Part shown: piece by piece, positions 36,850 through 46,563 of the stretch
How the letters are laid out: each line of letters begins with the position of its first letter
Numbering within the stretch: position 1 is the stretch's first letter
From: Gammaproteobacteria bacterium MFB021
Lineage (GTDB): Bacteria; Pseudomonadota; Gammaproteobacteria; Pseudomonadales; Halomonadaceae
Assembly (NCBI GenBank): GCA_000737985.1
Contig: JNVT01000078.1
Span: 62,001 to 126,000, forward strand
Length of the DNA stretch: 64,000 bases
Direction of reading: 5' to 3'
Program-made: the position numbers and the translations under genes
The notes under the pieces: model-generated
The model's input: the letters and a program-made list of their open reading frames with translations, nothing else
The model's database searches: none
What the model was told of the DNA's origin: nothing

Positions 36850-37524
36850 TCAGGCCACGCGCCAGCGCCGCCAGCGTTCGACCAGCTCGCCGAGCCCGGC
36901 CATGTGCTCGAGCGTCGCCCAGGCCCCCGCATCGCGCAGCCGGGCGGCGTGCCCGGCGGCAATATGGCTGGCACCGGTGAAGCCGATCACCGTCATTCCG
37001 GCGGCACAGGCGGCGCGGGTCCCGGAGACGCTGTCCTCCACCACCAGGCAGTCGGCCGGCGCGGTCCCCAGCGTGTCTGCCGCCAGCAGGTAGACATCCG
37101 GCGCCGGCTTGGGCCGCGCCACCTGCTCGGCGGTGAACAGCGGCGCCGCCCCCAGCCGCGTGTTGAGCCCGGTGTGGGAGAGCGAGGCGAGCACCCGCGC
37201 GCGGCGGCTGTTGGAGACGATCGCCAGCGGTAGATCGAGATCGTCGATCGCCTCGCTGATGCCGGCGATCGCCTTTAGCTCACCGGCCAGCCGGCGCTCG
37301 ATGGCCGCATCGATGCTGAGCAGCGCATCCGGCGGTAGCTGGTGCACGCTGAGCCCCTCGAGGTGACTCAGAATCGCCGCCGTGGTCATGCCCAGGGCGC
37401 CGCTCAGCTCGTGCTCGGCGGCCAGGTCCGGCAGCCAGGCCGCGAGCTGGTCGTGCAGCACGCTTTCGGCGATGGCCTCGCTATCGACCAGTACCCCATC
37501 GCAGTCGAAAATCAGTAACCCCAT
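36850..37524 (-). CDS. HAD-superfamily phosphatase/phosphatase-like protein
   Basis: A 224-residue haloacid-dehalogenase fold protein of the beta-phosphoglucomutase type. The nucleophile motif is LIFDCDGVLVDS at the N-terminus, motif II SNSRR and motifs III/IV RPKPAPDVY and VVEDSVSGTRAA. GGAGGGTGGC precedes the ATG at 37524. It lies 10 bp after smoK in the polyol operon. It may remove phosphate from misformed sugar phosphates or convert a hexitol phosphate; the substrate is unknown. Confidence 0.85.
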   Translation of the reverse strand: MGLLIFDCDGVLVDSEAIAESVLHDQLAAWLPDLAAEHELSGALGMTTAAILSHLEGLSVHQLPPDALLSIDAAIERRLAGELKAIAGISEAIDDLDLPLAIVSNSRRARVLASLSHTGLNTRLGAAPLFTAEQVARPKPAPDVYLLAADTLGTAPADCLVVEDSVSGTRAACAAGMTVIGFTGASHIAAGHAARLRDAGAWATLEHMAGLGELVERWRRWRVA

Positions 37525-37534
37525 GCCACCCTCC

Positions 37535-38680
<1,146 letters not shown>

Positions 38681-38690
38681 GATGAATTCC

Positions 38691-39512
38691 TTATTTGACG
38701 GCGCCGAAGGTCAGACCGCGAACCATCTGCTTCTGGGTCATCCAGCCCAGGATCAGAATCGGCGCGATGGCCATCGTCGAGGCGGCGGAGAGCTTGGCCC
38801 AGAACAGCCCTTCGGGGCTCGAGAACGAGGCGATGAAGGCGGTCAGCGGGGCCGCGCTGGAGGTGGTCAGGTTGAGACTCCAGAACGCCTCGTTCCAGCT
38901 CAGGATCACCGACAGCAGGCCGGTGGAGGCGATCCCCGGCAGGGTCAGCGGCACCAGCAGGTAGAGCACCTCCTGCAGGGTGCCGGCGCCATCCATGCGT
39001 CCCGCCTCGAGGATGTCCTTGGGCACATCCTTGAAGAAGGTGTAGAGCATCCACACCACGATCGGCAGGTTCATCAGCATGTAGATCACGATCAGCCCGC
39101 TCAAGCTGTCGAGCAGTCCCAGATCGCGAAACAGCAGGTAGATCGGCATCAGCACACCCACCGGGGGCAGCATCTTGGTCGAGAGCATCCACAACAGCGT
39201 GCCGCGGGTGCGCGGCGTGGGCAGAAACGCCATCGAGTAGGCCGCCGGCACCGCGATCAGCAGCGCCAGCAGGGTCGAGCCGAGCGACACCACCACGCTG
39301 TTGATGGCGAACTTGACGTAGTCGGCCCGTGCCATGACCTCGTGGTAGCCGCTCAGGGTGGGCTCGAAGAACAGGCTGGGCGGCGTCGCCACCGCCTCGC
39401 CCTCGGTCTTGAAGCCGGTGAGGATCATCCAGAAGATCGGGAAGAACACGACCAGCGCGATGGCCCAGGCCAGCAGCGTGATCGCCAGTTTCTTGGTGAT
39501 GGAAGAGTGCAT
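38691..39512 (-). CDS. smoG: polyol ABC transporter permease G
   Basis: A 273-residue inner-membrane protein with six helices and the coupling loop EAGRMDGAGTLQEVLYLLVP, which contacts the ATPase. It belongs to the MalG-type permeases. It lies 13 bp downstream of smoF, in the same operon. The N-terminal FFPIFWMILTGFKTEGEA is typical of this permease class. Confidence 0.92.
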   Translation of the reverse strand: MHSSITKKLAITLLAWAIALVVFFPIFWMILTGFKTEGEAVATPPSLFFEPTLSGYHEVMARADYVKFAINSVVVSLGSTLLALLIAVPAAYSMAFLPTPRTRGTLLWMLSTKMLPPVGVLMPIYLLFRDLGLLDSLSGLIVIYMLMNLPIVVWMLYTFFKDVPKDILEAGRMDGAGTLQEVLYLLVPLTLPGIASTGLLSVILSWNEAFWSLNLTTSSAAPLTAFIASFSSPEGLFWAKLSAASTMAIAPILILGWMTQKQMVRGLTFGAVK

Positions 39513-39525
39513 GCGCTACCTCGCC

Positions 39526-40425
39526 TCAGGTCTCGAGATGCCGGGCCACGGTGCGGATCAGGAAGATCGCCACGATATTGGCCAGAACGATGGCGATCAC
39601 GCCGCCGGCGGACGCCCCGCCGACATCGAAGTCGAGCAGCGCGCGGATATAGATCAGGTAGGCCAGATTGGTCGACGCCAGCCCCGGCCCGCCGGAGGTG
39701 GTAACGAATATCTCGGCGAAGATCGTGAGCAGAAAGATCATCTCGATCATGATCACCACGCTGATCGCGCGCTTCAGGTGCGGCAGGGTGATGAACCAGA
39801 AGATCGCGATGGGCCCGGCGCCATCCATGCGTGCCGCCTCGACCTGATCGTCATCGAGGGACTGGATCGCGGTGAGCAGGATCAGCAGGGCGAACGGCAG
39901 CCACTCCCACGACACGATGATGATGATCGAGGTCAGCGGCAGCGACGAGAACCAGTCCACCGCCTGGAAGCCGAACAGGTTGAACAGCCACGCCAACACC
40001 CCGTTGACCGGGTGCATCATCATGTTCTTCCAGATCAGCGCGCTGACCGTGGGCATGATGAAGAACGGCGCGATCACCAGCAGGCGCGCGATGCCGCGGC
40101 CGAAGAACTCCTGCTGGAACAGAACCGCCAGCAGCGTGCCGCCGACCACGGTGATCGCCAGCACCCAGCCGACTAGCAGCAGGGTATTGCCCATCGCCGT
40201 CCACAGCGCCGGATCGGTGAGCAGGTAGGTGTAGTTGTCGACCCCGGCGAAGCCGGAGATCATCGGGTTGAGCAGGTTGTAACGCTGGAACGAGAACCAC
40301 AGCGTCATGCACAGCGGTACCAGCATCCACAACAGCAGCAGGGAGACAGCGGGCGCCTGCAGCAGGAACGAACGCATTCCGCCTACGGTGCGACCGGAAG
40401 CTCTATGACGCATGGCTAGGCCCAT
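39526..40425 (-). CDS. smoF: polyol ABC transporter permease F
   Basis: A 299-residue MalF-type permease with six membrane helices and the coupling loop EAARMDGAGPIAIFWFITLP. It pairs with smoG. The start is not certain: ATGs at 40425, 40413 and 40377 are in frame and none has a strong ribosome site. A hairpin and a tandem repeat lie between it and smoE, 134 bp upstream. Confidence 0.9.
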   Translation of the reverse strand: MGLAMRHRASGRTVGGMRSFLLQAPAVSLLLLWMLVPLCMTLWFSFQRYNLLNPMISGFAGVDNYTYLLTDPALWTAMGNTLLLVGWVLAITVVGGTLLAVLFQQEFFGRGIARLLVIAPFFIMPTVSALIWKNMMMHPVNGVLAWLFNLFGFQAVDWFSSLPLTSIIIIVSWEWLPFALLILLTAIQSLDDDQVEAARMDGAGPIAIFWFITLPHLKRAISVVIMIEMIFLLTIFAEIFVTTSGGPGLASTNLAYLIYIRALLDFDVGGASAGGVIAIVLANIVAIFLIRTVARHLET

Positions 40426-40485
40426 CGGTAAGCGTGGGTGGGAAGCGCGGCCGGCGGCTATGCCGGCCCCGCCGTGACAGTCGAT

Positions 40486-40505
40486 GGCGCCCGCGAGCGG
40501 GCGCC
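40486..40505 (-). terminator. intercistronic hairpin between smoE and smoF
   Basis: A perfect 9-bp stem, GGCGCCCGC / GCGGGCGCC, with a 2-nt GA spacer, and a second weaker hairpin at 40449-40468. There is no T-run. It resembles hairpins that stabilise receptor mRNA and reduce read-through to permease genes in ABC operons. Confidence 0.6.
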
Positions 40506-40520
40506 GGGATGCTCGCCTTT

Positions 40521-40571
40521 CCGGATCAATCCTTGTACCGGATCAATCCTTGTACCGGATCAATCCTTGTA
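40521..40571 (-). repeat. three perfect 17-bp repeats over the smoE stop codon
   Basis: CCGGATCAATCCTTGTA occurs three times without change at 40521, 40538 and 40555. On the coding strand each copy reads TACAAGGATTGATCCGG, that is Tyr-Lys-Asp-stop. The copy at 40555 contains the real end of smoE. Confidence 0.97.
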
Positions 40572-41873
40572 GTAGCCGGCCTGACGCATGGTGCGGTCGG
40601 CGCTGCGCTGGGCGTTGCTCAGCGCCTGATCGACCGTCTGCTGCCCGGCCAGGGCGGCGGCGATCATCTGGCCGACCTGGGTGCCGATGGCCTGGAATTC
40701 CGGGATATCGGCGTACTGCACCCCGGTATAGGGCACCGGCTTGGCGCTCGGGTCGGTGGGATCGGCGGTCTCGATCGCCTTGAGCACGAAACTGGCGAAG
40801 GGAGCGGCCTGCTGGTACTTGGGATTGTCATAGGTCGACTTGCGCGTGCCCGGCGGTACGCTGGTCCAGCCCTTCTTCTCGCCGACCAGGTCGACGTAGC
40901 CCTTGGAGGTCGCCCAGGTGATGAAGGTCTTGGCGGCGTCCTTGGACTGCGACGACTGCGGGATGGCCAGGGCCCAGGACCACAGCCAGTGCGAGCCCTT
41001 GGGCGTCTCGGCGACCGGCGCCGGGGCGAAGCCGAGCTTGTCGGCGACCTTGGACTCGCTGGGATCGTAGAGACGCCCTGCCGCGGAGGTGGCGTCGACC
41101 CAGATGCCGCACTTGCCGCTGGAGAACAGCGCCTGGTTCTCGTTGAAGCCATTGGAGGTGGCGCCCGGGGGGCCATCGTGCTTCATCATGTCGACATAGA
41201 ACGAGACCGCTTCCTTCCACGCCGGCGAGTCGATCTCCGGGTGCCACTTCTCGTCGAACCAGCGCCCACCGTAGGTGTTCACCAGCGTGGAGAGGAACGC
41301 CATGTTCTCGCCCCAGCCCGGCTTGCCGCGCAGGCAGATGCCGTAGACGCCGTTGTCCGGGTCGTTGAGCTTGTCGGCCCAGCCGCGCACCTCTTTCCAG
41401 GTCGGCTGCTCGGTCATCTGGATGCCGGCCTTCTCGAACAGATCCTTGCGGTAGTACATCATCGAACTTTCGCCGTAGAACGGCAGCGCGTAGAGCTTGC
41501 CCTTCTGGCTCAAGCCGTCACGGATCGGCTTGAGCAGATCGTTCTCGTCGTAATCCTTGGGCAGATCGTCGAGCGCGGTGAGCCAGCCCTGACGGGCCCA
41601 GATCGGTACCTCGTAGGTGCCTATGGTCATGACGTCGAACTGGCCACCGTTGGTGGCGATATCGGTGGTCAGGCGCTGACGCAGCACGTTCTCTTCCAGC
41701 ACCACCCAGTCGAGCTTGATGTCGGGGTGGGCCTTTTCGAACTCGTCGGTCAGCCCCTGCATGATGATCATGTCGTTGTTGTTGACCGTGGCCACCGTAA
41801 TGGTCTCGGCGTGGGCGGCCAGCGAGGTCAGCAGCGCGACACCGGCAGCGGGTATCAGGGAGATCGAGCGCAT
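40560..41873 (-). CDS. smoE: polyol ABC transporter substrate-binding protein
   Basis: A 437-residue periplasmic receptor with a signal peptide ending LTSLAAHAETI. The mature part matches SmoE/MtlE-type polyol receptors (TVATVNNNDM, DVMTIGTYEVPIWARQGWL, PFYGESSMMYYRKDLFEKAG). It binds sorbitol, mannitol or a related polyol; which one cannot be told. GAAGGAGCC precedes the start. It is first among the transporter genes, and its stop lies in a 17-bp tandem repeat. Confidence 0.93.
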   Translation of the reverse strand: MRSISLIPAAGVALLTSLAAHAETITVATVNNNDMIIMQGLTDEFEKAHPDIKLDWVVLEENVLRQRLTTDIATNGGQFDVMTIGTYEVPIWARQGWLTALDDLPKDYDENDLLKPIRDGLSQKGKLYALPFYGESSMMYYRKDLFEKAGIQMTEQPTWKEVRGWADKLNDPDNGVYGICLRGKPGWGENMAFLSTLVNTYGGRWFDEKWHPEIDSPAWKEAVSFYVDMMKHDGPPGATSNGFNENQALFSSGKCGIWVDATSAAGRLYDPSESKVADKLGFAPAPVAETPKGSHWLWSWALAIPQSSQSKDAAKTFITWATSKGYVDLVGEKKGWTSVPPGTRKSTYDNPKYQQAAPFASFVLKAIETADPTDPSAKPVPYTGVQYADIPEFQAIGTQVGQMIAAALAGQQTVDQALSNAQRSADRTMRQAGYYKD

Positions 41874-42197
41874 GGAGGGCTCCTTCAGCGAGGGCGGGCG
41901 TTGTTTTGATCAATCTACTCACAGCGTAGTCAAATGATCATTTCGCCTGCCGCGAAAAGCAAACCCCAGGCCCTTAGACTTTGGCCAAAGACACCATAAA
42001 AAATTCGCAAACCATTGATTTTATTTAACCAATATCAAGGCCGCGCGTGGAAACGCGGCTATCGACCATGGTCTATAGCCTCGTCAATCACGCCTGGAGG
42101 TAACGCTAGCGGTCGTTGGTGGCGCTTCGAGATAGGGCTTCGAGATAGGGCTTCGAGACATGAGTTCGAGATATGAGTTCGAGACAGGACGTCGGGA
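41874..42197 (-). promoter_or_regulatory. smoE promoter region with two 12-bp palindromes
   Basis: 324 bp without a gene. It contains perfect palindromes AAATGATCATTT (41932-41943) and CTTTGGCCAAAG (41979-41990), plus TTGATCAA (41906-41913), which shares the TGATCA core. An AT-rich stretch near 41990-42040 probably holds the promoter. These are candidate sites for the SorC-type regulator encoded next door. The upstream part is a 13-bp repeat array. Confidence 0.55.
42125..42189 (-). repeat. five 13-bp tandem units after the SorC-type regulator gene
   Basis: Units CTTCGAGATAGGG (twice), CTTCGAGACATGA, GTTCGAGATATGA and GTTCGAGACAGGA lie head to tail 8 bp beyond the regulator's stop codon. They differ by one to a few bases. 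Confidence 0.93.
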
Positions 42198-43145
42198 TCA
42201 GGCCTCGAGCAGATAGCGCGCCGCAGCCTCATCGGTCACCAGCCCCTTGAGCCAGCCGCCTCGCAGCGCGCTCAGGATCGCCGGCCCCTTGTCGCGCCCG
42301 CCAGCCAGGCCGATCAGCGGCTGCGCGCCGAGTTCGGCCAGCGGCAGACTGGTGATGCGCCGGGTCAGCGGACAGTCGATCAGCTCGCCGGCCAGATTCA
42401 TCGGCCAGCCCAGCAGCTCGCCCACGGCCCCCGCCGCGAGCAGCTCGTCGAGCTCGCCGCGGCTGATGAAGTGATCCTGGAACAGGGTCGCCTGCGGGTC
42501 GATACGACCGATGCCGATCACCCCGGCCTGGGCCTGGCGAGCCACCGCGAACACCGCCTGCACCAGCGGCTGCGCCAATAGTACCGACTTCTCCTCGACC
42601 GAGGCGGCGACCACCGGGGCCGGCAGCAGAAAGCGGCTGGCGCCAACCTTGTCGGCCAGCATCATCACCCCATCGTAGCGGTTGGCGGAGCCGTCACGCG
42701 CAACGTTGCCCACCAGCGAGACGATCCGGTGCTGCGGCCGCGCCATCACCCCCAGCGCCTCCACCGCGGCACGCACCGAACGCCCGGTGCCGAGGCACAG
42801 CGTCAGCGGCGCCTGGCTTTCGAGTAGCCCGGCCAGGCGCTCGGCCCCGGAGGGCGCGAGGAAGGCGGCATTGCCGCCGATCGCATCGGGGCCACTGGGC
42901 ACCACGTCGCAGAAGGCCAGATCGAAGCGCGCGCGAATGGCATCGCCCATCGCCATGCAGCCGGCGATCGGATGATCGATACGGATCTTGACCAACCCCT
43001 CATCCCGAGCCAGCGCCAGCAGGCGCTGGACGCCCGGGCGCGAGACCCCCAGCTGGGCGGCGATCTCGTCCTGGGTGCGCCCGCCGACGTAGGAGAGCCA
43101 CGCCGCGCGGGCCGCCTGTTCACGCTTGATTTCGTGTTTGTCCAT
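42198..43145 (-). CDS. smoC: SorC/DeoR-type sugar-binding transcriptional regulator
   Basis: A 315-residue regulator. The N-terminal helix-turn-helix is RTQDEIAAQLGVSRPGVQRLL, and the SorC sugar-binding domain (about 60-310) contains LCLGTGRSVRAAVEAL and GVIGIGRIDPQ. It lies upstream of smoE on the same strand and most likely controls the polyol operon in response to a phosphorylated sugar or polyol. Rhodobacter smo operons carry a similar regulator. Confidence 0.86.
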   Translation of the reverse strand: MDKHEIKREQAARAAWLSYVGGRTQDEIAAQLGVSRPGVQRLLALARDEGLVKIRIDHPIAGCMAMGDAIRARFDLAFCDVVPSGPDAIGGNAAFLAPSGAERLAGLLESQAPLTLCLGTGRSVRAAVEALGVMARPQHRIVSLVGNVARDGSANRYDGVMMLADKVGASRFLLPAPVVAASVEEKSVLLAQPLVQAVFAVARQAQAGVIGIGRIDPQATLFQDHFISRGELDELLAAGAVGELLGWPMNLAGELIDCPLTRRITSLPLAELGAQPLIGLAGGRDKGPAILSALRGGWLKGLVTDEAAARYLLEA

Positions 43146-43238
43146 GATCCGTCTTACCTGTGCCCGAGCCGGGTGCGTCGCTGGGAATCATCTCAACCCC
43201 GCCTCATCGCTGGCAAATGCGATGCTCGCGGCGCCCGC

Positions 43239-44642
43239 TCAGCCGGACTTCTCCAACTGCGCCGAGACCGGCGATGCCGGCAGCCAGACATCCGCGGCGA
43301 GCCCGCCCAGAGAGGCGCGGTCCAGGGTCAGCTCGCCGCCGTAGAGCGCCATCAGATCCTCGACGATCGCCAGCCCCAGGCCCGAGCCGGCGGCGCTGGT
43401 GTCGAGCCGTACCCCGCGCGCCAGCGCCGACTCGCTCTGCGCCCGGGTCATCCCGGGGCCGTCGTCCTCGACCCGCAGGCGCACGCCGTGCTCGGCCCGG
43501 CGCACCACGAAGATCACCCGCGTTTCGGCCCAGCGCAGCGCGTTCTCGAGCAGGTTGCCGACCAGCTCCTGCAGGTCCTGCGGGTCGATGCGCGCCGTCG
43601 CGGTAGGGTCGATCTGGGCCTCGAAGCTGACCCCGCGGCGCTCGGCGAGACGCGACAGCCCCTGGACCACCGGCGCGATCGCCTCGGCGATGGTGACCCG
43701 CCCGGCGAAGGCCAGCCCGCCGGCGGCGGAGGCGCGCGCCAGATGGTGGCGCACGGCGTCGTCGATCCGCGCGAGCTCGGTGTTGATCGGCTGGCGCTGC
43801 TCGGGGGGGAAGCGCTCGGCCAGGGTCTTGAGCACGCTCACCGGGGTCTTCAGCGCGTGGGCCAGATTGCCCGCGGCGGCGCGCCCGCGCTCGATCAGGC
43901 GGCGGTCGCGCTCGAGCACGCTGTTCATCGCCAGCGCCAGCTCTTCGAGCTCGGCGGGCAGTTGGGTATCCAGGCGCTCGGCTTCGCCCTCTTCCACCGC
44001 GCGCAAATTGGCCGACATGCGCCGCAGCGGCGCCAGCCCCCAGCGCATCTGCAGCGCCAGCCCGACCAGCAGCAGCACCGCAAAGGTGGCCAGCGAGATG
44101 ATCAGCAAACGCTCGAAGCGCCCCACTTCGCGGTCGAGTTCACGGGTTGATCCCGCCAGGGCGACGCGGATCACTTTGGGGTGGCCGGGCACGCGGATAT
44201 CGCGCTCGATCATGCGCAGGGGCTCGTCGCGGGGGCCGGTGATGGCGAACACGCTGACCCCGTTCTGCGGCGCCGGCGTGGGCAGGCGCTGGTCCCACAG
44301 CGAGCGCGAGGTGAAGGTCAGGTCGCCCTCGTCGGTCACCTGCCAGTACCAGCCGGAGTACACCCGCTCGAAGCGCGCGTCCCCCAGCGACCGGTTGAGA
44401 CGCAGGTGCTGGCCCATGCCATCGATCTGGATGCCCGCCAGCAGCGCATTGAGCTGGGACTCCAGGCGGCTGTCGAAGGAAGCCGTGGCCGACTCGCGGA
44501 AGTTGTAGGTGAGACCGAAGCCGGCCAGCGGCAGCAGCACCACCACCAGCACCAGCGAGGCCAGCAGCAACCGGGTACCGAGGGGCGCACAGCGCAGCCG
44601 GTGTCTTGCCCGAGTCAGACGCGAAAATCGACTGGCGCTCAA
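43239..44642 (-). CDS. sensor histidine kinase
   Basis: A 467-residue membrane kinase. Two helices (about 24-49 and 178-199) enclose a periplasmic sensor of about 130 residues. Then comes a HAMP-like linker, the phospho-acceptor histidine in NLAHALKTPVSVL, the N-box GNLLENALRWA and the G boxes DDGPGMT and GSGLGLAIVEDL. It resembles PhoQ/QseC-type kinases. It overlaps the response regulator by 4 bp (ATGA). The signal is unknown; the PepSY genes beside it suggest envelope or metal/cation sensing (inference). Confidence 0.9.
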   Translation of the reverse strand: MSASRFSRLTRARHRLRCAPLGTRLLLASLVLVVVLLPLAGFGLTYNFRESATASFDSRLESQLNALLAGIQIDGMGQHLRLNRSLGDARFERVYSGWYWQVTDEGDLTFTSRSLWDQRLPTPAPQNGVSVFAITGPRDEPLRMIERDIRVPGHPKVIRVALAGSTRELDREVGRFERLLIISLATFAVLLLVGLALQMRWGLAPLRRMSANLRAVEEGEAERLDTQLPAELEELALAMNSVLERDRRLIERGRAAAGNLAHALKTPVSVLKTLAERFPPEQRQPINTELARIDDAVRHHLARASAAGGLAFAGRVTIAEAIAPVVQGLSRLAERRGVSFEAQIDPTATARIDPQDLQELVGNLLENALRWAETRVIFVVRRAEHGVRLRVEDDGPGMTRAQSESALARGVRLDTSAAGSGLGLAIVEDLMALYGGELTLDRASLGGLAADVWLPASPVSAQLEKSG

Positions 44643-45310
44643 GCCTCGGCCTCGAGATCGATCAGCCGGTAGCCCTGACCGCGTAGCGTCTCGATCCGCG
44701 CGCGGCCGAACTTGCGCCGCAGGCGGCTGATCTGCACGTCGATGACGTTGGAGTCGGGCTCGTGGTCACGGTTGTAGACGTGTTCGGAGAGCTCGGCGCG
44801 GCTGACGATACGCGGCGAGGCGTGCATCAGATAGGAGAGCAGGCGCGACTCCTGCGCGGTGAGAGTGATCGGCCGCCCGGCCAGGGTAACGCTGCCGGTG
44901 TGGGTGTCCAAGGTCAGCTCGCCGACCCGCAGTACCGGGTGCGAGTGGCCGTGGCTGCGGCGGACCAGGGCGCGCAGGCGGAACAGAATCTCGGCGGTCT
45001 CGAACGGCTTGACCACGTAGTCGTCGGCGCCGGCGGAGAAGCCCGCAGCCTTGTCCGACCAGCGCTCGCGCGCGGTCAGCACCAGCACCGGCAGATCGAT
45101 CTCGTCCTCGCGCCACTGCGACAGCCAGCGGGTGCCATCGCCGTCGGGCAGGCCGAGATCGAGAATCAGCGCGTCGTAGCGCTCGGTGCGCACCAGATAG
45201 TCGGCTTCGCTGCCGGTGGTGGTCGACTCCATCAGCAGGCCGGCCTCCTCCAGCGCCGACACCAGCGCGTCGGCGAGCGCCGCGTCGTCCTCGACCAACA
45301 GTACTTTCAT
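44639..45310 (-). CDS. OmpR/PhoP-family response regulator
   Basis: A 223-residue two-domain regulator. The receiver has the acidic pair EDD, the phospho-accepting Asp in ALILDLGLPDGDG and the conserved Lys in VVKPFE. The C-terminal winged helix carries SRAELSEHVYNRD and NVIDVQISRLRRKFG. It is paired with the overlapping kinase gene. Its likely targets include the PepSY gene upstream or the divergent PepSY/membrane pair; a repeat element fills its upstream region. Confidence 0.93.
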   Translation of the reverse strand: MKVLLVEDDAALADALVSALEEAGLLMESTTTGSEADYLVRTERYDALILDLGLPDGDGTRWLSQWREDEIDLPVLVLTARERWSDKAAGFSAGADDYVVKPFETAEILFRLRALVRRSHGHSHPVLRVGELTLDTHTGSVTLAGRPITLTAQESRLLSYLMHASPRIVSRAELSEHVYNRDHEPDSNVIDVQISRLRRKFGRARIETLRGQGYRLIDLEAEA

Positions 45311-45332
45311 ACCTCGACTCCCATCCCTCGAC

Positions 45333-45476
45333 TAGGCACTGTCTGAAAAGTACTGTGCTCGCCCATGCGGCGTTAAAAATCGGCTCAAAATGCTCATTTA
45401 CAACACGTAAACTCCGCGTTTTCGCCGATTTTTGCCTTGCCTGGCCTTCGCTCGTCGACTTTTCAAACAGCACCTA
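45333..45476. repeat. TIR-bearing intergenic element B (144 bp)
   Basis: Ends pair as TAGGCACTGTCTGAAAAGT with ACTTTTCAAACAGCACCTA, with three or four mismatches. Read on the minus strand, it shares CGAGCGAAGGC, GCGGAGTTTAC and GTAAATGAGCATTTTGAG with element A in the same order. It lies upstream of the response regulator start and downstream of the PepSY gene. Confidence 0.85.
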
Positions 45477-45534
45477 AAGTCCATCGACGCTCCGGTCTCG
45501 ACCCAGCCGCCTCGATATTCGAGGTCGGGCCGGC

Positions 45535-45906
45535 TCAAGGCGTCTTCTTCTTCATGGCCTCGATATTAACGCCTTCGATGCTGAGTAGCTCGCCGGTCGT
45601 GGCATCGAACTCGAACTCCACCACCTGACCCTGGGGGCCGATCATCTCCACCTCGTACTCGATGCTGCCGTGGCCATGGTCCTGCTCCAGTTCGACCTCG
45701 AGGATCTGCCCTTCGAAACGCGCCTCGAGCCAATCCATGATCGCGGTCATCGGCACCAGGTGGCCGGCCTTGACCTCCTGGTGGAGGTCGTGCCAGCTCT
45801 GATTCGCCTTGTCGGCATCGTCATCCGCCGCCGACACGGGCACCAGGGCACCGCTGGCCAGGCACGGCAGAGCGATCAGTAGAGCGATAACGTTGCGCAT
45901 TTTCAT
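45535..45906 (-). CDS. PepSY-domain periplasmic protein
   Basis: About 123 residues from ATG 45906 (ATG 45900 and 45924 are also in frame). An N-terminal signal peptide (MRNVIALLIALPCLASGALVP and on to VSAADDD) is followed by a PepSY domain with EVEMIGPQGQVVEFEFDATTG. PepSY proteins often inhibit proteases or sense in the envelope. It is upstream of the response regulator on the same strand, separated by element B, and divergent from a second PepSY gene. Its job in the two-component system is inferred. Confidence 0.82.
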   Translation of the reverse strand: MKMRNVIALLIALPCLASGALVPVSAADDDADKANQSWHDLHQEVKAGHLVPMTAIMDWLEARFEGQILEVELEQDHGHGSIEYEVEMIGPQGQVVEFEFDATTGELLSIEGVNIEAMKKKTP

Positions 45907-46089
45907 GCGCTCAGTCTGACCCATCGGCGATGAACCGGGAATGAACGCCCACCGCGCTGGCGTGGGCCGGAGGCGATGAACCGCAGATGAACGGCACTGT
46001 CAGTCCCGGGCAAGGTCGGCCCGCGTATAACGAAGGTACAGGGCGTTCGCCGCGCGGCGCCCGCTGCCGGATAGACAGGGAGAACTGCC

Positions 46090-46563
46090 ATGAAATATCG
46101 TCTCTGGATGTTACCCGCTGTCGCCATGGGTTGCGGCCTGAGTACCGGCGCCATGGCCAACGATGGCACCCTTTCCTACGCTGAACTCGATGGCCTGCTC
46201 GGCAAGGCCGAACAGTACGGCTTCAGCCGTTACGAAAAACTCGACGTCGACCGCGACGACAATGTGCTGGAAGTCGAGGGCTGGCGCAACGATGGCTGGG
46301 AGCTGGATGTCTCGATGCAGCTCGACGACGCCAGCCTGACCCGCGAGAGCCAGCGCCGCTCCAGCGTGCCCGACTGGAGCCTCACCGGCGACCAGCTGCG
46401 TCAGGCGCTGAGTTTGGCCCAGGCACGCGGGATGCAACGCTTCGACGAACTCGAGGTCGATAGTAATGGGCACGTCGAGATCGAAGGCTACGATGCCAAC
46501 CAGCGCGACCTCGATCTCGACCTGCGCCGCGATGCCCTCACCGCCACCGGAGAGACCCGATGA
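46090..46563 (+). CDS. PepSY-type periplasmic protein
   Basis: A 157-residue product with a signal peptide (LPAVAMGCGLSTGAMAND) and two PepSY-like repeats of about 60 residues, KAEQYGFSRYEKLDVDRDD and LAQARGMQRFDELEVDSNG, each followed by a VEG/IEG strand. The internal duplication is plain. AGGGAGAACTGCC precedes the ATG. It overlaps a small membrane protein gene by 4 bp and is divergent from the first PepSY gene, so both are likely controlled together. Confidence 0.8.
   Translation: MKYRLWMLPAVAMGCGLSTGAMANDGTLSYAELDGLLGKAEQYGFSRYEKLDVDRDDNVLEVEGWRNDGWELDVSMQLDDASLTRESQRRSSVPDWSLTGDQLRQALSLAQARGMQRFDELEVDSNGHVEIEGYDANQRDLDLDLRRDALTATGETR

Noticed and set aside
42125..42189. CRISPR-like array
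   Set aside because: Units of 13 bp are contiguous, without spacers, and no cas gene is present; the same applies to the other tandem arrays.
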